This document shows positions 10,493-21,163 of a stretch of DNA of 64,000 nt, piece after piece. Position 1 is the stretch's first letter; each line of letters begins with the position of its first letter. Source of the DNA: Pseudogymnoascus destructans (lineage: Eukaryota; Ascomycota; Leotiomycetes; Thelebolales; Thelebolaceae); contig NW_020167541.1 in the NCBI RefSeq assembly GCF_001641265.1, positions 550,494 to 614,493 of the forward strand, read 5' to 3'. The notes beneath the pieces were generated by a model that worked only from the letters and a program-made list of their open reading frames with translations, did no database searches and was not told the origin of the DNA. A program made the translations under genes and the position numbers.

Positions 10493-12291
10493 ATGGAGCT
10501 ACTCTCCGACTTCAACTTCTGCATTACGTACACCGCGGGCAAAAATAACCAGAAGGCTGATATTCTGAGCCGAAGAGACCAGGACTTGGTAACGCAGCAG
10601 AAAGTCAAACTTGATAGTAGGGTGAGGGTATTGTTAGGTCCAAGCCGCCTGCACCCCCAAATCAGCACTGAACTCGCCGAGAGCTACATAGCATCCATTA
10701 ATTCGATGGACACCCCCAAGCCCCAGGTGCCCTTCAATTTAATAGAGGCGCTATGTGCGGACAATCGGAAGTTGTTCACCGAGACTCGCGCGAAACAACC
10801 CCTACCGGATGGATTCGCGATGAACGACCAGCTCCTCCTGTACAAAGGCTGCCTATGTGTGAATCGCCACACCGACCTATGTACGAAACTGATCCGGGAA
10901 GTGCACGATCAAGTGTCGTCAGCACATCCAAGTGGCAGGAAAACCTACCAATTGCTCGCCCCAAAGTATCATTGGGTCAGGATGGAAGCGGACTGTTTGC
11001 GGTATGTACGAAACTGCATGACATGCCAGCTTTCTTACACCAATGTCACTAAGCAACAAGGATTTCTACACCCACTACCCGTACCCGAATACCCTATGCA
11101 ACACCTCACCATGGACTTCAAGGAGTTCCCAAGGGACAAGCATGGATACGATAGCATCTTAGTGTTTATGGACCGACTCGGAAAGAGTTCGGTGACAATA
11201 CCTTGCTACAAAACCACAACTGCCCGGCAGATGGCGCAATTGTTCATCGAATGGATATACCGATTCGGACACACTCCGGAGTCGATTGTAAGTGACCGCA
11301 GACCCCAATTCGTACCATCCTTTTGGCAAGAGTTCTGTCGAATTATCGGCATTAAGGTTAAGCTGTCGACTGCCTATCATAAGCAGACCGACGGGCAGAC
11401 AGAAATCATGAACTGATACATCGATCAGAGACTGAGGCCCTTCGTATCCCATTATCAGGATAACTGGAGCGAACTCATCCCCATAATGGACCGCGTGCAA
11501 ATGACACTCCCCCACGCATCCATTGGCATGACCCCCTACCGACTCAAGTACGGAACCGATCTGCGTACAAGTTGGGATTGGAACACTCTGAAAAGCACCA
11601 ACCCCCGGGAGACCCTAAACCGAGAGGAAGCCAAGGCGGTTGCAGACCGAATGCATACAGCATGGGTCCATGCAAAGGAAAACATGGCAAAGGCACAAGA
11701 GAAATGTCTAAGCACGCGAATCGACGCCGAAGGGCCATCGACTGGGACGTAGGAGATAGAGTGTACCTATCGACCAAAAATTTGAAAAACTCTCGTCCTA
11801 GCCGCAAGCTGGGCCAACAATGGGTTGGACCATATACGGTGTCGGAACGGATTGGGCACGCATTTCGATTGGAACTACCTACCGGTTTGCAAATACACGA
11901 TGTGTTCTCACCAGACGTACTCATGAAGGATCCGAACAATCTCCTACCTGGTCAGGATCCGCCTGAGCCTAGCAGCGAAGTGATAGATGGCGTAGAGGAA
12001 TGGGAAGTGGAAAAGATCCTCTCCGTAAGGCTCCACCAGAAGCAACTACAATACCGGGTTAGCTGGGTCAGATACGATCCAGACCCGGAGTGGTACCCAG
12101 CGTCAAACTTCATAAACTCTCCCCAGAAACTCGGAGAGTTTCATACGGAATACCCAGATTTACCAGGTCCACCTCAAGAACTACTCGGAGGGGTTACGGC
12201 AGGGGAGACGGGAAAGGAACAAAACTACGATCACGGAGGGAAAGACAAAGCGGAAGAAACAGAGTCGTTGCTGTCTGCGACTCTAAACTAA
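10493..12291 (+). pseudogene. Family B integrase with chromodomain-like C terminus
   Basis: The 10493-11416 frame carries the end of RNase H (NQKADILSRR), an H2C2-type zinc region (HPSGRKTYQLL, CMTCQ), and the integrase core (TMDFKEFP, VSDRRPQFVPSFW, STAYHKQTDGQTE). It ends at a TGA (11414-11416). A frame change is needed to reach 11572-12291, where the C-terminal SH3-like region (DWDVGDRVYLSTKNL) and a chromodomain-like segment (EWEVEKILSVRLHQKQLQYRV, YDPDPEWYPASNF) occur. The last stop, TAA at 12289-12291, overlaps by two bases the stop of the antisense gene. Confidence 0.85.
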
Positions 12292-13195
12292 AATACCCTC
12301 CGAGTCAGGGCGCACTCACCACCGTAACCCTTGCGGGAGCCACCCTTCCCAAACGTCTCACCGGCGTCGCAACAAGCGGCTACCACCATGAGAGACGAAG
12401 GGTCGAAGTGACCCCACACGAAGGGCCAGGCCCGAGTCCCCTCTGACACAAGGTCTTCCCCCACGTAGGCCCCATAGGCTGCCCCAACTTCCCCATCCTC
12501 CCCCTCCCTCCTTCCATCACCCCAAGTCGGAGCGACCGCGGGAGCGGCAACGGTGGGCAGTTTGCCCACAGCACCCACCAACTCCCCCAAGAGAGCAGGA
12601 ACGCTCTCCTGTTCCGTCCGGAGACGGCGCAGCGACGACCGAATTTGCTGCCCAGAGTCAGCATCAGAACCACACTGAGTCACAAGGGGAAGGGGGTCTA
12701 CTCACAGCCAGCCCCAACTCGAGGGCAGCCCGAGTGGCACGTGCCTCCTCGTAGAGGTCACGCTCCGTCTCGGAGCAGAACTTTGGCACGCTCTGGGCGG
12801 CCAGGAGGGCCACCCGATTGGCCTCGGTGGCAGCGGCGACGACGTCGGCGGGGATGAGGGGGGTGGCCTCTTCAGCGGCCAGGAGGGCCGCAAACTCTTC
12901 CCCAAGGAACCAAGGCAGCTTTCACCAAAGTCAGCAACGGCCAACCAAACCAAACTCTGAACCCCACAAGAAAACCTACCGGGACACAAGGCGAGTGCTG
13001 CGACGTGCAGTACCCACACTTTGAACTGGTCGGGGACCAGACGCAGTCGTGGGACTGGATCCCACGGGCTTTGGCCCAAAGGCAGCGCAAACAGAGCACA
13101 CAGAAGGCGACAGTAAGAGCCCCGGAGGGGGTGGGAACCGGCATCTTCACATTTGGAATCTGTGATTCCGTCAGCCCAGCACAAGTTATCAACAC
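12288..13195 (-). CDS. Spliced Cys-rich gene on the antisense strand of Gypsy family B
   Basis: Proposed join on the minus strand: 13195-12980, 12918-12706, 12647-12288; introns 12919-12979 (61 bp) and 12648-12705 (58 bp). Both introns are GT-AG, both are phase 0, and exon lengths 216, 213 and 360 all divide by three, giving 262 residues. The first exon and the junction encode a cysteine cluster C-x2-C-x12-C-x8-C-x2-C-x6-C (CLRC...SHDC...SKCGYC...SPC), which looks zinc-binding. Exon 2 joins in frame as LPWFLGEEFAALLAAEEATP, giving an alanine/glutamate-rich helical region, and exon 3 continues with QIRSSLRRLRTEQESV. Start could be Met at 13195 or at 13147. I know no function. It resembles Cys-cluster proteins common in fungal genomes, but family assignment is inference. 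It lies tail-to-tail with pol. Confidence 0.6.
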
Positions 13196-13776
13196 CGCGC
13201 CAACGCGCTCCCATCACCTACTCGTTCTTTGGATTGGAGTATACTATACAATCTATCAGTATCATAAACAAACGGACGGGGAGGGGCCACTTACCGGTCT
13301 CGGGCGGGAGGGTTGCTGGCGTTGTTGTTGTAAGGTAAAAACAAGAGGAAGTGGGTGAAGCGGAATACTCAAATGTTGGCTTACAACAATGAACGCTGAA
13401 TCGGGTTAGCGCGGCCACTTCTTCTTTCACGTTTTATGAAAATTTTACTCAAACGGGTAGCGGACACCTTCCGGTACTGTTTCGGACCCCAAGAACGAAC
13501 GTGAGATCCAACAAAAGCGAACTCCAGTTTCGCATGCCACACGGACCCTAATGCGATACCACCTCGGGATGACTACGGTGGCAAACAAAGCACCTTCCTG
13601 ATGCGCATGACAAACGAAGTTGTTCTGGACGCAATTACCAGCCAACATTATGATAACAAGAAACGCTCCGTTCACGGAGATGATACGGAGATGATACGGA
13701 GACGATTTGGAGACGTTGCGGACATGATACTAGCCGCGTGCCTTGCGGACAAAGCACTCTCTCAGGAGGGGGGTAG

Positions 13777-14017
13777 TGTAAGGATGCCTTCTCATGTCTC
13801 ATTCTAGGGAGTAGACTCCGGGTAGCCGTGGGGTCACGTGTGATCATTTGGGTGGCCTAACCGAGTCGGAACCGAGTCGGATGGGTTTCGGATACTTGAG
13901 AAAATTGACTGACGGGGCTCCCCATCATCTTTTTTGTATCCTTCGTAGTAGACCTATAGGATAGTATCCGTTTAGCCTCTGACTCGCACTCTCATATGCT
14001 ATTACTGTGAGCTGGGT
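13777..14017 (+). repeat. Family B right LTR (5' part; last 16 bases at 20732-20747)
   Basis: Starts TGTAAGGATGCC after a purine tract and runs to ...GAGCTGGGT, where family A inserted. The remaining GCCCTGTGTCCTTACA follows the TGGGT duplicate at 20727-20731. Joining these two pieces matches the intact left LTR around GAGCTGGGTGCCCTGTGTC (6687-6705). Confidence 0.9.
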
Positions 14018-14943
14018 TGTAATGGTGGGTGCACCAGATGTGAGAATCTAGCCACCCAAGGAAGGGATGATTTTACTAAGACAACACACTGTCTTAGGAA
14101 ACAGAGCCAAAGGGTTGTAGCTTAGACTATTCCACAACGCAGCAATCAGGTGTGTGATGTAGTGAAGTGGTTCAGACAAGTTGCAACAAATGTTGAGTCT
14201 GGGAACTCAGGGGTAAGTCAGAGGTTAACACCTCACTGACTTTTCAGAAACAAGGAGTAACAAGATGAATGCTTGGAAGCTTGGAAAAGACGTGGAAGTA
14301 TGTGATAGTCGATTTACTGTATTGTCTGCTTGCCTTTTCTTAAGGAAAGGGCAATCCTATTTATGCTAAAGGAGTGTAGTTCTCTCATTTTCCAAGACTT
14401 TCCATGACTTACCAGGCTTGGTAACTGTAGTCGACGTAAGAGAATCCCATAGAACCATCTCTTAGGTTCGTAGCCTATAGGAAGTAAAAGGAGGTCCAAG
14501 GTCAGAGTACCCCTATAGACAAATTATGTCATAGACAAATTATGTCATAGACAAATTATGTCATAACTTAACCAATCTTGTGGGTAACTAAAGAGCGATG
14601 ACATGTAATGAATCATAGAGCTTCGTAGGAGCTTTTAGAGCTATCGTTCATGCTCCTAGGCCTCTAGTTGGTAGAGATATGTCATGTGGTAGTATGAGTG
14701 ATGTCATGTAATGAATCATAGAGGGTTGTAGAGATATGCTATGTGGTAATATCGGCCCAGTAACTAAGGAGCGATGACGTGTAATGAATCATAGATGGTT
14801 GTAGCAATCGTTGAGTAGTATTGCTCTTGTTGTTGGTGTGATAAGCCAAAATATGTATAGTGACTTGTAGGTTTGAGGAGGAGATTTCCAAGTTTGCTCT
14901 TGAGTTTGATAGCAAACTGAGTGCAACGAATGTCAGTATGACA
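14018..14943 (-). repeat. Family A 3' LTR
   Basis: 926 bp, TGTAATGG...GTATGACA on the plus strand. It contains three copies of TAGACAAATTATGTCA at about 14515-14564 and several GTAATGAATCATAGA words. Confidence 0.95.
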
Positions 14944-14954
14944 TGATACCCCTC

Positions 14955-17900
14955 TTAAGGACGTTTGTTAGCTGTGTGCTTGCCCTTTAGCCAGGTGGCT
15001 TTCTTAGAAAAAAATTCTAGAATCAGCTTGGATGCATTTTTTAGATTTCTCTTAGGTTCCCAAGTGTTGTCACTTGTAGGATAGCCTTTCCACTTAACGA
15101 GGAAGTAGTCCTGACCTCTAAGTGTCTTTTTGTCAAGGATAGACTCTACTTCATATTCTGGTTGATCCAAAATCAGAACAGGAGGTGGAGGAGACTGAAG
15201 TGGTCTTAAGGAACTTTCTTGTGCCTTAGACAAGAGAGATGCATGGAAGACATTATGGATAGTCCAAGTAGGTGGTAATGCAAGCTCGAAAGCATTCTTG
15301 CCAATAGTCCTTGTGATCTTAAAGGGTCCAAGTCTTTTAGTATCAAGTTTGTCTGATGGTCTAGTAGTTGTGATATGTCTTCTAGACAAAAAGACTTGAT
15401 CACCAACTTTGAATTGTGGTGCAACCACCCCCCTGTTAAAGGCCTGAGCCTGCTCGTCTTGTGCACGCTGTATTTGGACCTTGAGATAGTCCTGGAGGCC
15501 CTTAAGGTAGATGATTCTTTCAGTAGCAGAAGGGTTTTTGAGATTTTCAGGACAATTAAGTTCTGCCACTTCAAACCTAGGGTGATAACCATAGTTTGCA
15601 TAGAAAGGTGTCTCTTTTGTGGTGTTAGAGACCGTGTTGTTGTAAGCAAATTCTGCAAGATGGAGAAGATCTGCCCAGTTGTCTTGAGCATAGTTTGTAT
15701 AAATTCTTAGATATTGTTCAAGTACAGAGTTGACTCTCTCTGTCTGGCCATCTGTTTGAGGGTGATAAGCTGTAGAAAAGCGTTGTTCCATGTTTAAGAG
15801 TTTAGAGAACTCCTTAAAAAAGTTTGAAGTGAAAACTGCTCCCCTATCTGAGATCCAGTGTCCAGGAATTCCATGATATTTAAAGACCACCTTGAGGAAT
15901 AGCCACGCAAGTTCAGAAGCTGTGATAGTCTCATTGCAAGGCTCAAAGTGTGCCATTTTTGTGAGCCTTTCTACCACCACAAGGATAGAGTCATAAGGGG
16001 TAGCACCCCCTTTTGGGATAGAAGGAGGCAACTTGACTATAAAGTCAATGGATATGGAGTCCCATGGGCGTTCTGGTATAGGTAGAGGCTGCAAGAGGCC
16101 ATAGGGCTTTTGCCGTGTAGGTTTGTTCAAGTTGCAAGTAGTGCAAGAAGATATATAGTCTTGAAGAGTAGTCCTTAGACTAGGCCAGTAGAACTTTCTT
16201 GTTAGAAGTTCATAAGTTTTTGCAAAGCCAAAGTGCCCTGCAGCTGGAGCATCATGGAACTGCTGTAGGAGGTGTAGCTGTAATCGTTTATCCCTTGGGA
16301 CATAGATATAGCTCTTGAATAAGAGAAGTCCTTGCTGATTTTTTGAGAAATTTTGTAGTCCAACTTTCTCAAGAGAGGAGCCTTTCTTCTGGAGGTATTC
16401 CAAAGTTCTTTTGGCAAAGGGATCGTGGTTGTAAGCATCTTTGAATGCTTTAAGAAGTGTTGCTGAGGGTGTATAGTCTTTAAAGGTCTCTGGTTTCTGA
16501 GAAGAGGTAATGGGGGCAACTTGGTTTTGAGGGGATAAGTTTCCCTCTAAGTCCTCTGTAGTGCGAGGGTTGCTTAAAGATGCTGCTATAAGCTTTGTAG
16601 AGTCTAGCAGGGCCTTTGTATTGCTTGTTTTAGCAGAATCTTGGTAGTCATGTCTTCTTGAGAGGAGATCTGCTCTTTGATTCTTGGCCCCTGAGACATG
16701 TTTTATAACAAAGTCAAAACCTCCTAGTTGTTCAGACCACCTTGCTTGTCGTCGATTGAGCTGTTTAGTGGTTGTAAAGGTCAAGAGATTTGAATGGTCA
16801 CTGTAAATAGTGATAGGATAGTTTGCCCCTTCAAGGTAGCATCTCCAATGCTTTAGAGAACATACTATGGCAAGCAGTTCCTTGTCTGTAATGGGATAGT
16901 TTTGTTCGGCTGCTGATAGCTTTCTTGAGTAAAATGCCACAGGCTGTAGCTCTTCTTGTTTGTCTTTTGGAGCTTGGTATAAGATTCCAGAAATGGCAAA
17001 ATCTGAGGCATCTGTCTCAAGAGTGGCAGGTTTCAAGGGGTTAAAGTGTAGTAACATTTTCCCTTCTTTGAATTCTCCTTTAAGAGCATCGAAAGCATCT
17101 TGCTGTGTCTTATCCCAGTGATACAAAGTGTCCTTGTGAAGTAATTGAGTAAGGGGTAAAGCCAAGGATGTATATCTTGGTATAAACCTCCTGTAATAGT
17201 TGGCAAACCCAAGGAAAGACTGAACCTCTTTAATGCTGGAAGGAATAGGCCACGTTTGTACTGTTTTTGTCTTTTCAGGATCCATCTGAATGCCTTCTGT
17301 TGAAATTCTATGTCCCAAGAAATCAACTTGAGACATATGGAAAAGACATTTCTCAAGTTTGCAAAAGAGTTGTGCTTGAGATAGCTTCTCTAAGACTTGT
17401 CTAACATGTAGAACATGCTCTTGAGTGTCTAAAGAGTATATAAGAATGTCGTCTAAGTAGACAACAACAAAGATATCCAAGTAAGGTCTTAGAATATCAT
17501 TCATGAGAGCTTGGAAAGAAGCAGGTGCATTGGCAAGCCCAAAAGGCATTACCTGGTATTCAAAATGACCATAGCGTGTTCTGAATGCTGTCTTCCACTC
17601 ATCACCTTCCTTGATGCGTATCAGGTTATAAGCTCCCCTGAGATCTAACTTGGTAAAGATCCTTGCTGAAGAGAGCCTATCTATGAGCTCAGGGATAAGG
17701 GGTAAAGCATATCTGTTTTTAACAGTGACTGCATTAAGGCCCCTATAATCAACACAGAGACGCAAGGAGCCATCTTTCTTCTTGACAAAGAGAATGGGAG
17801 CTCCTGCTGGTGAGGAAGAAGGTCTGATAAAGCCAGAACTAAGGTTCTCATCTAGGTATTCTCTGAGAGTTTTCAGCTCTAATTCAGATAGAGAGTAGAT

Positions 17901-19748
17901 AGGGCCGTACGGAGGCATTGAGCCTTCTGCGAGTGGTATCTCATGGTCATAAGGCTGGTGCTTTGGCAGAATTGATGCCTTTGCCTTGTCAAAAAGATGT
18001 TGGTAGTCTTGGTATGCTAAAGGCAAAATGACCTCCTGAGATGATTTCTCCAAATCTGAAGTAGCTGCTATCTCCAGGACAGGTTGGAAAGGTTTAACCC
18101 ATATCAGAGATGATATATCGTCCATAGTTTGGTCAAAATCCTTGATCTGGGACAAGTCTGAGTCTTGGACCTGAATAGGGGTAACTGAGGCTTGAAGGGT
18201 TTTTTCAGTATTGAGCTCCGGATTTGAGCTCAACCCAAGCGATAAATGCTTCCAATTGATAGTTGGATCATGCCTTTGAAGCCATGGAAGACCTAGGATG
18301 ACTGAGTACTTCATTGGTATAACATCTAAAGAGATGGTGTCTGAAAATGTTGATTTTCCTAGGGGAATCTCAAGTTTGAGTACTGGGGTGTTGCAGGTAA
18401 TGGAACCTGAACTGATAGGAGTTCCATCAATGACTCGGAGCAACTCTGGAGTGCGTTTGGGAATTGTAGGTAACTGGTGTGTCAAGATGAGGTCTTGAGA
18501 TATAAAGTTGCCTGTTGCCCCTGAGTCTATCATAGCCCTTGTAGATAACACCTGTTGTTTGAAATGGAGTTGAATAGGGATTAACAGGTGTGTGCAACTC
18601 TGAGAAAACACCATCGACACATCTTTCTTGTCTAGGGGAGAAGTTGTAGTCTCAGTTGAAGTTGTGCCTGGTGGGGATTTTTCAAGTTTTTCAGGAATAG
18701 CAGCTGTGACTGTGTCTGAGGCTGCTATATGTTTTGAATCAGCACTCCCCCGTGCTGAATAGCACTCCTGAATTCTGTGCCCCCCTTTGCCACAGTATAA
18801 ACAAAGGTTGTTGTCCATTCTGTGTTTTCTTTCTTGAGGAGTAAGTTTACCCCTTTTCAGTTTTTGAGGGCTTCTTGTAGGCTGAGGTGCTGGATTTGCT
18901 GTAGATCTCTTTATAGAGGCGTCTAAGTCCATAGGTTCAGGTGCTGAGTCCTTAGCAGTTGGTGTAGAGGTGTAATTGTTGAAATTTCTTGTTGGATGCC
19001 AGTCTTGGTTCTTCTCCTTTCTTCTTTCAAAAAGCCTATCATCAAGTCTGACAGCTTTCTCTATAAGCGTTTGAAGTGTTGTAGGGCGTTCTTCTTTGCT
19101 GAGTTCATCCTTAATAGAGCTCTTGAGCCCTTGATAGTAAGTGAAGACTAAGGCTTCTTCATTCCAAGTCAAGTGAGAAGTGATTCTCCTAAATTCTGTT
19201 GTATACTGAGCAGCAGAGGTCTTTTGACATAGCTTCTGTAGCTCTCTTTCTGCTGTAGCAGTTTCGTTGATGTCTCCAAAGGTCCTGGTAAGTTCCTCTT
19301 GAAACTGGTCATAAGAGGTAATCAAAGGTGTAGTGGTATTTTGGTTGTTGCCACTAAGTCTTCTAAGATATGGCTCAAAGAAGTTGAATGCAGATCCACG
19401 GAGGTAGCTGGCAGCGAAATATATCTTCTGAATGTCTGAGGTGAACTGATGAGGCCTGAGGGTAAAGTAGATGTCCAGTTGCATAAGAAATCCCTTCAAC
19501 TTCCTCCTGTCTCCATGGTATAAATCTGGTGTTTGCACTTTAGGAAGTGCACCTGGGGTACCCGACATAGCCAGAGGAGCTGTGGGAAGCTCTGTATGAT
19601 GTGTCTGAGTTGAGGATTGTGTTGCTGAAGTGTTGGCTTGAAAGGTGTTTTCCAAATTCTCAAGTTTGTTTGCTATATTTTGTATAAAGGCAAACAGTTG
19701 TTGCATCTGCTGTTCAGCAGTAGTTGTAGGAGCTTGGTCGTCCTCCAT
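14955..19748 (-). CDS. Gypsy family A Gag-Pol polyprotein (chromovirus type)
   Basis: Single uninterrupted 1597-residue ORF starting MEDDQAPTTTAEQQ. Domains in order: gag/capsid at about residues 70-260 (QKIYFAASYLRGSAFNFFEP); CCHC knuckle CLYCGKGGHRIQEC at ~313-326; protease with IDSGATGNFI at ~405; reverse transcriptase with VYLDDILIYS at ~763; RNase H (LETDASDFAISGIL); integrase with zinc domain and core (SIDFIVKLP, WISDRGAVFTSNFF, STAYHPQTDGQTERVN); and a C-terminal chromodomain (YEVESILDKKTLRGQDYFLVK, WKGYPTSDNTWEP) at ~1525-1575. Catalytic motifs are intact. Chromodomains of this class are thought to direct insertion to heterochromatin, which fits its position inside another repeat. No frameshift or internal stop is present. 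Confidence 0.97.
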   Translation of the reverse strand: MEDDQAPTTTAEQQMQQLFAFIQNIANKLENLENTFQANTSATQSSTQTHHTELPTAPLAMSGTPGALPKVQTPDLYHGDRRKLKGFLMQLDIYFTLRPHQFTSDIQKIYFAASYLRGSAFNFFEPYLRRLSGNNQNTTTPLITSYDQFQEELTRTFGDINETATAERELQKLCQKTSAAQYTTEFRRITSHLTWNEEALVFTYYQGLKSSIKDELSKEERPTTLQTLIEKAVRLDDRLFERRKEKNQDWHPTRNFNNYTSTPTAKDSAPEPMDLDASIKRSTANPAPQPTRSPQKLKRGKLTPQERKHRMDNNLCLYCGKGGHRIQECYSARGSADSKHIAASDTVTAAIPEKLEKSPPGTTSTETTTSPLDKKDVSMVFSQSCTHLLIPIQLHFKQQVLSTRAMIDSGATGNFISQDLILTHQLPTIPKRTPELLRVIDGTPISSGSITCNTPVLKLEIPLGKSTFSDTISLDVIPMKYSVILGLPWLQRHDPTINWKHLSLGLSSNPELNTEKTLQASVTPIQVQDSDLSQIKDFDQTMDDISSLIWVKPFQPVLEIAATSDLEKSSQEVILPLAYQDYQHLFDKAKASILPKHQPYDHEIPLAEGSMPPYGPIYSLSELELKTLREYLDENLSSGFIRPSSSPAGAPILFVKKKDGSLRLCVDYRGLNAVTVKNRYALPLIPELIDRLSSARIFTKLDLRGAYNLIRIKEGDEWKTAFRTRYGHFEYQVMPFGLANAPASFQALMNDILRPYLDIFVVVYLDDILIYSLDTQEHVLHVRQVLEKLSQAQLFCKLEKCLFHMSQVDFLGHRISTEGIQMDPEKTKTVQTWPIPSSIKEVQSFLGFANYYRRFIPRYTSLALPLTQLLHKDTLYHWDKTQQDAFDALKGEFKEGKMLLHFNPLKPATLETDASDFAISGILYQAPKDKQEELQPVAFYSRKLSAAEQNYPITDKELLAIVCSLKHWRCYLEGANYPITIYSDHSNLLTFTTTKQLNRRQARWSEQLGGFDFVIKHVSGAKNQRADLLSRRHDYQDSAKTSNTKALLDSTKLIAASLSNPRTTEDLEGNLSPQNQVAPITSSQKPETFKDYTPSATLLKAFKDAYNHDPFAKRTLEYLQKKGSSLEKVGLQNFSKNQQGLLLFKSYIYVPRDKRLQLHLLQQFHDAPAAGHFGFAKTYELLTRKFYWPSLRTTLQDYISSCTTCNLNKPTRQKPYGLLQPLPIPERPWDSISIDFIVKLPPSIPKGGATPYDSILVVVERLTKMAHFEPCNETITASELAWLFLKVVFKYHGIPGHWISDRGAVFTSNFFKEFSKLLNMEQRFSTAYHPQTDGQTERVNSVLEQYLRIYTNYAQDNWADLLHLAEFAYNNTVSNTTKETPFYANYGYHPRFEVAELNCPENLKNPSATERIIYLKGLQDYLKVQIQRAQDEQAQAFNRGVVAPQFKVGDQVFLSRRHITTTRPSDKLDTKRLGPFKITRTIGKNAFELALPPTWTIHNVFHASLLSKAQESSLRPLQSPPPPVLILDQPEYEVESILDKKTLRGQDYFLVKWKGYPTSDNTWEPKRNLKNASKLILEFFSKKATWLKGKHTANKRP

Positions 19749-19800
19749 TGTAGTATCGAAGTGCTGCTATAGAAATAGTTGAAGCTTGAAGCAGACAAGG

Positions 19801-20726
19801 TGTAATGGTGGGTGCACCAGATGTGAGAATCTAGCCACCCAAGGAAGGGATGATTTTACTAAGACAACACACTGTCTTAGGAAACAGAGCCAAAGGGTTG
19901 TAGCTTAGACTATTCCACAACGCAGCAATCAGGTGTGTGATGTAGTGAAGTGGTTCAGACAAGTTGCAACAAATGTTGAGTCTGGGAACTCAGGGGTAAG
20001 TCAGAGGTTAACACCTCACTGACTTTTCAGAAACAAGGAGTAACAAGATGAATGCTTGGAAGCTTGGAAAAGACGTGGAAGTATGTGATAGTCGATTTAC
20101 TGTATTGTCTGCTTGCCTTTTCTTAAGGAAAGGGCAATCCTATTTATGCTAAAGGAGTGTAGTTCTCTCATTTTCCAAGACTTTCCATGACTTACCAGGC
20201 TTGGTAACTGTAGTCGACGTAAGAGAATCCCATAGAACCATCTCTTAGGTTCGTAGCCTATAGGAAGTAAAAGGAGGTCCAAGGTCAGAGTACCCCTATA
20301 GACAAATTATGTCATAGACAAATTATGTCATAGACAAATTATGTCATAACTTAACCAATCTTGTGGGTAACTAAAGAGCGATGACATGTAATGAATCATA
20401 GAGGTTCGTAGGAGCTTTTAGAGCTATCGTTCATGCTCCTAGGCCTCTAGTTGGTAGAGATATGTCATGTGGTAGTATGAGTGATGTCATGTAATGAATC
20501 ATAGAGGGTTGTAGAGATATGCTATGTGGTAATATCGGCCCAGTAACTAAGGAGCGATGACGTGTAATGAATCATAGATGGTTGTAGCAATCGTTGAGTA
20601 GTATTGCTCTTGTTGTTGGTGTGATAAGCCAAAATATGTATAGTGACTTGTAGGTTTGAGGAGGAGATTTCCAAGTTTGCTCTTGAGTTTGATAGCAAAC
20701 TGAGTGCAACGAATGTCAGTATGACA
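19801..20726 (-). repeat. Family A 5' LTR
   Basis: 926 bp, same length and internal repeats as the 3' LTR, with the three-copy TAGACAAATTATGTCA array at about 20298-20347. Confidence 0.95.
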
Positions 20727-20747
20727 TGGGTGCCCTGTGTCCTTACA

Positions 20748-21163
20748 CCCTAGATGACCTAGGTGAATATAAGAATGCCTCTTAAGAGCCACTCTTACCC
20801 CTACCACTTGTACGCATGCCTATACAGTCTCAAGACCAACTGTTACTAGATTCTGACTCAATTCTCTTTGTAAAGGGTCTATACTCTCGTACTATTCTTG
20901 ATAATGCACCTTTAAGAATATCATTTAAGTGCTTGTAGCCACATTGCACATATACACCATCACAACCTACAAAGATGTAGACAACGAGTAATCTTTAGAA
21001 GCATTTAAAGACACAACATCTAGCAATACATGCACAATATAAGAAAAAGCATATTTAATACAGAGATACACAGCCTTCTTCTCCAACTACAGCTACATTC
21101 TTCCAGCCTTGCAAAGTACCTAGCCATGCACTAAATTCGTCAAAGTTTAGAGAGCTTCTACTC
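20748..21163. other. Unassigned AT-rich sequence between Gypsy B and Gypsy C
   Basis: No convincing gene. The first ~30 bases in one plus frame read LDDLGEYKNAS, faintly integrase-like, but the frame closes at once. The segment probably derives from an older repeat. Confidence 0.3.

Larger units (their letters stand above)
14018..20726 (-). mobile_element. Gypsy family A, full-length and apparently young, nested in family B
   Basis: 6709-bp element transcribed on the minus strand. LTRs are 19801-20726 (5') and 14018-14943 (3'), each 926 bp. A perfect TGGGT target duplication lies at 14013-14017 and 20727-20731. Reading the two LTRs side by side I noticed a single difference (CTTCGTAGG versus GTTCGTAGG near 14629 and 20403). 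Next to the 5' LTR is a possible primer-binding stretch (CCTTGTCTGCTTC on the minus strand), and a purine tract (AAGAGGGG) precedes the 3' LTR. The whole coding region is one ORF. This combination indicates recent insertion and possible activity. Confidence 0.95.
6383..20747 (+). mobile_element. Gypsy family B LTR retrotransposon, degenerate, interrupted by family A
   Basis: Left LTR 6383-6711, interior 6712-13776, right LTR 13777-14017 plus 20732-20747. The right LTR is split by the family A insertion. Both LTRs run from TGTAAGGATGC to GTGTC(C/T)T(T/C)ACA. Interior order is gag, protease, RT, RNase H, integrase, then a chromodomain-like tail, all plus strand, followed by a 1.5-kb 3' segment carrying an antisense spliced gene. 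A purine tract (AGGAGGGGGGTAG) precedes the right LTR. I found no matching target duplication (TTCAA on the left, CCCTA on the right), so one end may be rearranged. Stops and frameshifts are present in gag and pol. Confidence 0.85.

Noticed and set aside
12702..13217. Alternative minus-strand ORF of 171 residues in the Gypsy B 3' region
   Set aside because: It is frame-shifted relative to the spliced model; the spliced frames give a continuous Cys-cluster and helix-rich protein with phase-consistent introns.
20748..20780. Continuation of the Gypsy C integrase after the Gypsy B insertion
   Set aside because: A short integrase-like string (LDDLGEYKNAS) is followed at once by a stop and the flanking 5-mers do not match; too weak to claim.
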